DNA from: a bacterium
GTDB taxonomy: Bacteria > Patescibacteriota > Doudnabacteria > UBA920
Direction of reading: 5' to 3'
NCBI GenBank assembly: GCA_021789715.1
Contig: JAJYJE010000012.1
Span: 1-12,495, forward strand
Length of the DNA: 12,495 nucleotides
Below the pieces are notes generated by a model. It saw only the letters and a list, made by a program, of their open reading frames with translations. It ran no database searches and was not told where the DNA came from. The position numbers and the translations under genes are program-made. Shown here one piece after another: positions 10,694 to 12,495 of the stretch. Within the stretch, counting starts at the first letter, position 1; each line of letters begins with the position of its first letter.

Positions 10694-10727
10694 AAACGGC
10701 AGAGTTAGTGAACTATTTCTGCCGTTT
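10694..10727 (-). terminator. Terminator of the SpeA-like gene
   Basis: A 10-bp stem AAACGGCAGA (10694-10703) with TCTGCCGTTT (10718-10727) encloses a 14-base loop. On the minus strand it is followed by a T-run, about 20 bases after the stop codon. Confidence 0.8.
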
Positions 10728-10745
10728 GGTATTTTACAGGATAGC

Positions 10746-12155
10746 CTACCACCCGAATTGTTTTCCGACCTCCTCTGGCACTTCACGGCGGCGGGCGATT
10801 TTAATTTCACCGTTTTGGGCGATCAGCTTGGCCGGGCTGGACAGCAGGCAATGATGAGATGCCAGCGCATCCTGATAGGCACCGGTATCAAGCAAGGCAA
10901 TATATAGTTCGTCGGTTTCGGACAGCCGCGGCAGCAGCACATACTCGCCGCCAGCGGTATATTTATCGTCGCTGTCGCAGGAACTGCCGGCAAGCCAGAC
11001 CTTTTCCATCTTTTTTGTGTTCATATGATTTACAGGAATAACATGCCACTTCTGGTGAATGGCCCAGGTATCCAGCAGGTCATTCATAAAACTGCCGTCA
11101 ATCACGTACCATTTAACATTGCCCTTATTGCCGACATTTTTCTCGGCCAAAATTTTATAGATGGTGACTTGGGCGGGCGCGGCAACATAGCTGCCCCACT
11201 CCACAATCAGGTTCGGATGGCGCAGACCGTGCCTGTCAGCTTCCTTCTTGGCCGTTTTAACGATCTGCTGGATCAGGCTCTTTCCGGTATAAAAATGCTT
11301 TTTCTTTTCAAAGGGAATGCCCGCTCCGCCGCCTATATCCAGAGTATCCAACCCCGGGTTTTTTTCCTTCAATTTCGCAAATAGGGCCATAGCGCGCTTA
11401 ATCGGCTGGGTAAAACCGTTAACGCTTTCAATCTGCTTTGAAATATGATAGTGGAGAGTGGACAGATTGCGGACCTTGCCAATCTTAAGAAGTTCTTCTT
11501 CGGTAAAACCGAAGCGGTTAAATTTCTTATCCCAGTGCGCCTGGACTTTAATATCAAGATTCACGCGAACCCCCACCTCGCCCTTGAATTTTGACAGGCG
11601 CTCCAGTTCGTTATAATCCTCGATAATAGGCACCACAATCAGCCCCTTGCCCTTCAACTCCTCAATCAAACTGATATACTTTTCGGTTTTGGGCCCGTTG
11701 CAAATAACGCGGATTTTGGCGTTAAATTTGTCCTGTTCAATCATCCGCTTGACCAAAAATAATTCATTGGCACTGGCCACATCCAAGTTGGCGCCTTCGG
11801 CCACTGCCGGCAGGACAAATTCCTTGGTCTGGTTGGCCTTCATGGCATAATGGTAATAGAAGCGGCCCCGGTAGCCGAGCACTTTAATGTAGGCATTAAA
11901 GGTTTCGATAAGATCGCGCACGCGGTTTTCGATGATGGTGGGGAACATAATTTCCGTGGATGTGCCGTATTTTTTTACAATATCGAAAATATTGTACTGG
12001 TAGTTGCCTTCGCGGACAATTAATTCGCCGTCCGGCGAAATATCAAACATCTGGGTATTGAATTCTTCCATACCCAGGCGCCAAAATTTGCGAAAGCCGT
12101 TCTTTTTTTTAGAAGCAGTTTTGGTGGTCAAACTCTTTTCCTTATCAGGCCTCAT
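10746..12155 (-). CDS. PLP-dependent decarboxylase, SpeA-like (arginine decarboxylase family), short form
   Basis: This 469-residue protein is a fold-III PLP enzyme. Lys106 in YHYAMKANQ is the expected PLP lysine, LHYHIS (about 234-239) the PLP-stacking histidine region, and LDIGGGAGI (272-280) the phosphate loop. Near the C-terminus, CDSDDKY (393-399) carries the catalytic cysteine. The stretch DTWAIHQKWHVIPVNHM (362-378) and the end segment DTGAYQDALASHH recall biosynthetic arginine decarboxylase (SpeA) more than diaminopimelate or ornithine decarboxylase. SpeA makes agmatine for polyamine synthesis. Family members are usually above 600 residues, so this is a reduced form, and its substrate is uncertain. 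The ATG at 12155 has AAGAGG directly against it; a TTG at residue 9 after AAGGA is an alternative start. A hairpin covers the ATG. No polyamine gene is adjacent. Confidence 0.82.
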   Translation of the reverse strand: MRPDKEKSLTTKTASKKKNGFRKFWRLGMEEFNTQMFDISPDGELIVREGNYQYNIFDIVKKYGTSTEIMFPTIIENRVRDLIETFNAYIKVLGYRGRFYYHYAMKANQTKEFVLPAVAEGANLDVASANELFLVKRMIEQDKFNAKIRVICNGPKTEKYISLIEELKGKGLIVVPIIEDYNELERLSKFKGEVGVRVNLDIKVQAHWDKKFNRFGFTEEELLKIGKVRNLSTLHYHISKQIESVNGFTQPIKRAMALFAKLKEKNPGLDTLDIGGGAGIPFEKKKHFYTGKSLIQQIVKTAKKEADRHGLRHPNLIVEWGSYVAAPAQVTIYKILAEKNVGNKGNVKWYVIDGSFMNDLLDTWAIHQKWHVIPVNHMNTKKMEKVWLAGSSCDSDDKYTAGGEYVLLPRLSETDELYIALLDTGAYQDALASHHCLLSSPAKLIAQNGEIKIARRREVPEEVGKQFGW

Positions 12156-12210
12156 CCTCTTCTTGTTGGGCTCTCATCGGTAATGAGGAGAGGATATCGG
12201 GAGATGAGGC
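12149..12210 (-). promoter_or_regulatory. Hairpin covering the start codon of the SpeA-like gene
   Basis: On the minus strand, GCCTCATC (12203-12210) pairs perfectly with GATGAGGC (12149-12156), which contains the ATG (12153-12155). Inside, CCTCT pairs with the AGAGG just before the ATG (12156-12160 with 12189-12193), and CTCAT pairs with ATGAG (12173-12177 with 12183-12187). Both start codon and upstream purines are paired, so translation may need unfolding or a ligand. Confidence 0.55.
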
Positions 12211-12230
12211 GGATTAATTTATGACAGATG

Positions 12231-12259
12231 ATATTACTTTATTTTTGGGACTTTGTCAA
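12231..12259 (-). promoter_or_regulatory. Promoter of the SpeA-like gene
   Basis: On the minus strand, consensus TTGACA (12254-12259), 17 bases, TAATAT (12231-12236). The start near 12224 gives a leader of about 70 bases that consists largely of the start-codon hairpin. Confidence 0.7.
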
Positions 12260-12285
12260 TACGCGGAACGTTAATTGCCAGGCAA

Positions 12286-12414
12286 CAAAAAAAGCAAACC
12301 CGGAGGAATTTGCTTACATCAAACCAAGCCATTGATTTGACTTGCGAGATTGGGATTGGATAATAGGATAGCGCTGTTGTCTCCGCACCTCTTTCTATGG
12401 ATTAATAAAACGAT
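12286..12414 (-). ncRNA. Candidate small RNA with own promoter and terminator
   Basis: Between the tRNA at the window end and the SpeA-like promoter, a minus-strand unit has a promoter (12421-12449), about 125 bases of RNA, an 8-bp hairpin (12320-12327 with 12332-12339, one wobble) and an intrinsic terminator (12292-12315). It holds no convincing ORF. It matches no RNA family that I recognise (not 4.5S RNA, tmRNA or a tRNA). It could instead be only a tRNA-operon terminator with a chance promoter. Confidence 0.4.
12292..12315 (-). terminator. Intrinsic terminator before the SpeA-like promoter
   Basis: AAGCAAA (12292-12298) pairs with TTTGCTT (12309-12315); on the minus strand a run of eight T follows (complement of 12286-12293). 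It ends transcripts from the tRNA side or the candidate small RNA. Confidence 0.75.
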
Positions 12415-12420
12415 AAACCT

Positions 12421-12449
12421 AATTTACACCGAGAATATCAGTTTGTCAA
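12421..12449 (-). promoter_or_regulatory. Promoter of the candidate small RNA
   Basis: On the minus strand, consensus TTGACA (12444-12449), 17 bases, TAAATT (12421-12426). It lies about 30 bases after the tRNA 3' end. Confidence 0.55.
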
Positions 12450-12479
12450 ATCCTGAAAATCACCCGCTTCCACGGCATT

Positions 12480-12495
12480 TGGTGCCCAGGGAGGG
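12480..12495 (-). tRNA. 3' end of a tRNA gene, cut by the window edge
   Basis: The reverse complement ends CCTGGGC-A-CCA, the same acceptor strand, discriminator and CCA as the tRNA-Leu at 2313-2399, then diverges (CCCTC instead of CTCT). This fits the acceptor and T-arm end of another tRNA on the minus strand. Identity cannot be told. A second leucine tRNA is possible from the shared acceptor stem. An alternative is a short repeat of the tRNA-Leu end. Confidence 0.5.

Noticed and set aside
12234..12332. Minus-strand ORF of 32 residues starting MAWFDVSKFLRV
   Set aside because: It has no ribosome site and reads straight through the intrinsic terminator at 12292-12315 and into the next promoter.
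1..12495. CRISPR array, transposase gene or rRNA
   Set aside because: No regularly spaced identical repeats, no DDE or HUH transposase motifs and no rRNA sequence were seen; the only mobility gene is the serine recombinase.
12480..12495. Second attachment-site copy of the tRNA-Leu 3' end
   Set aside because: Identity to the tRNA-Leu is limited to the acceptor end and breaks after about 11 bases; a different tRNA gene explains it as well, and the window ends too soon to decide.

Overview
This window looks like a chromosomal segment of a bacterium with a small genome, most likely a member of the Candidate Phyla Radiation (Patescibacteria). That assignment is an inference. It rests on the mix of genes (a short four-domain S1 protein, a degenerate metallo-beta-lactamase-fold protein beside gyrA, a large serine recombinase abutting a tRNA, a shortened SpeA-like decarboxylase), on many genes without a Shine-Dalgarno sequence, and on tight gene packing. 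The standard genetic code fits: every ORF is full length, although none of the 12 complete genes ends in UGA.

Layout. Bases 1-445 (minus) hold two small membrane-protein genes, the second cut by the window edge. Bases 446-799 are a divergent control region with a strong extended -10 promoter on each strand, several hairpins and a crossing-helix (pseudoknot) leader in front of a large serine recombinase (800-2425, plus). The last part of the recombinase ORF runs antisense through a complete tRNA-Leu(GAG) gene (minus), so this is probably an integration site or a mobile-element edge. Bases 2537-4167 (minus) hold an NlpC/P60-type peptidase, a tRNA-Ile with the uncommon UAU anticodon, and a family 2 glycosyltransferase. 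Bases 4264-8111 (minus) form a tightly packed gyrA operon: degenerate MBL-fold protein, small membrane protein, helical protein of unknown function, then DNA gyrase subunit A.

A second divergent control region (8112-8339) carries an array of CTACAG motifs over the gyrA-operon promoter. On the other side is an Arg-rich 83-residue protein whose Shine-Dalgarno is paired in a possible three-way junction. The rpsA (S1) gene follows at 8875-10059. Its leader combines a consensus promoter, a pseudoknot, and mutually exclusive antiterminator and terminator hairpins. Bases 10241-12155 (minus) hold a DUF378 membrane protein and a SpeA-like PLP decarboxylase whose start codon and upstream purines are buried in a hairpin. 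The right end carries a candidate small RNA with its own promoter and terminator, then the 3' end of another tRNA.

The strongest theme is RNA-level control. At least five leaders (recombinase, peptidase, 83-residue protein, rpsA, SpeA-like decarboxylase) have structures that appear able to switch transcription or translation. The rpsA leader is the best candidate for an undescribed regulatory RNA. All structures were found by eye, without energy calculation or comparative support.
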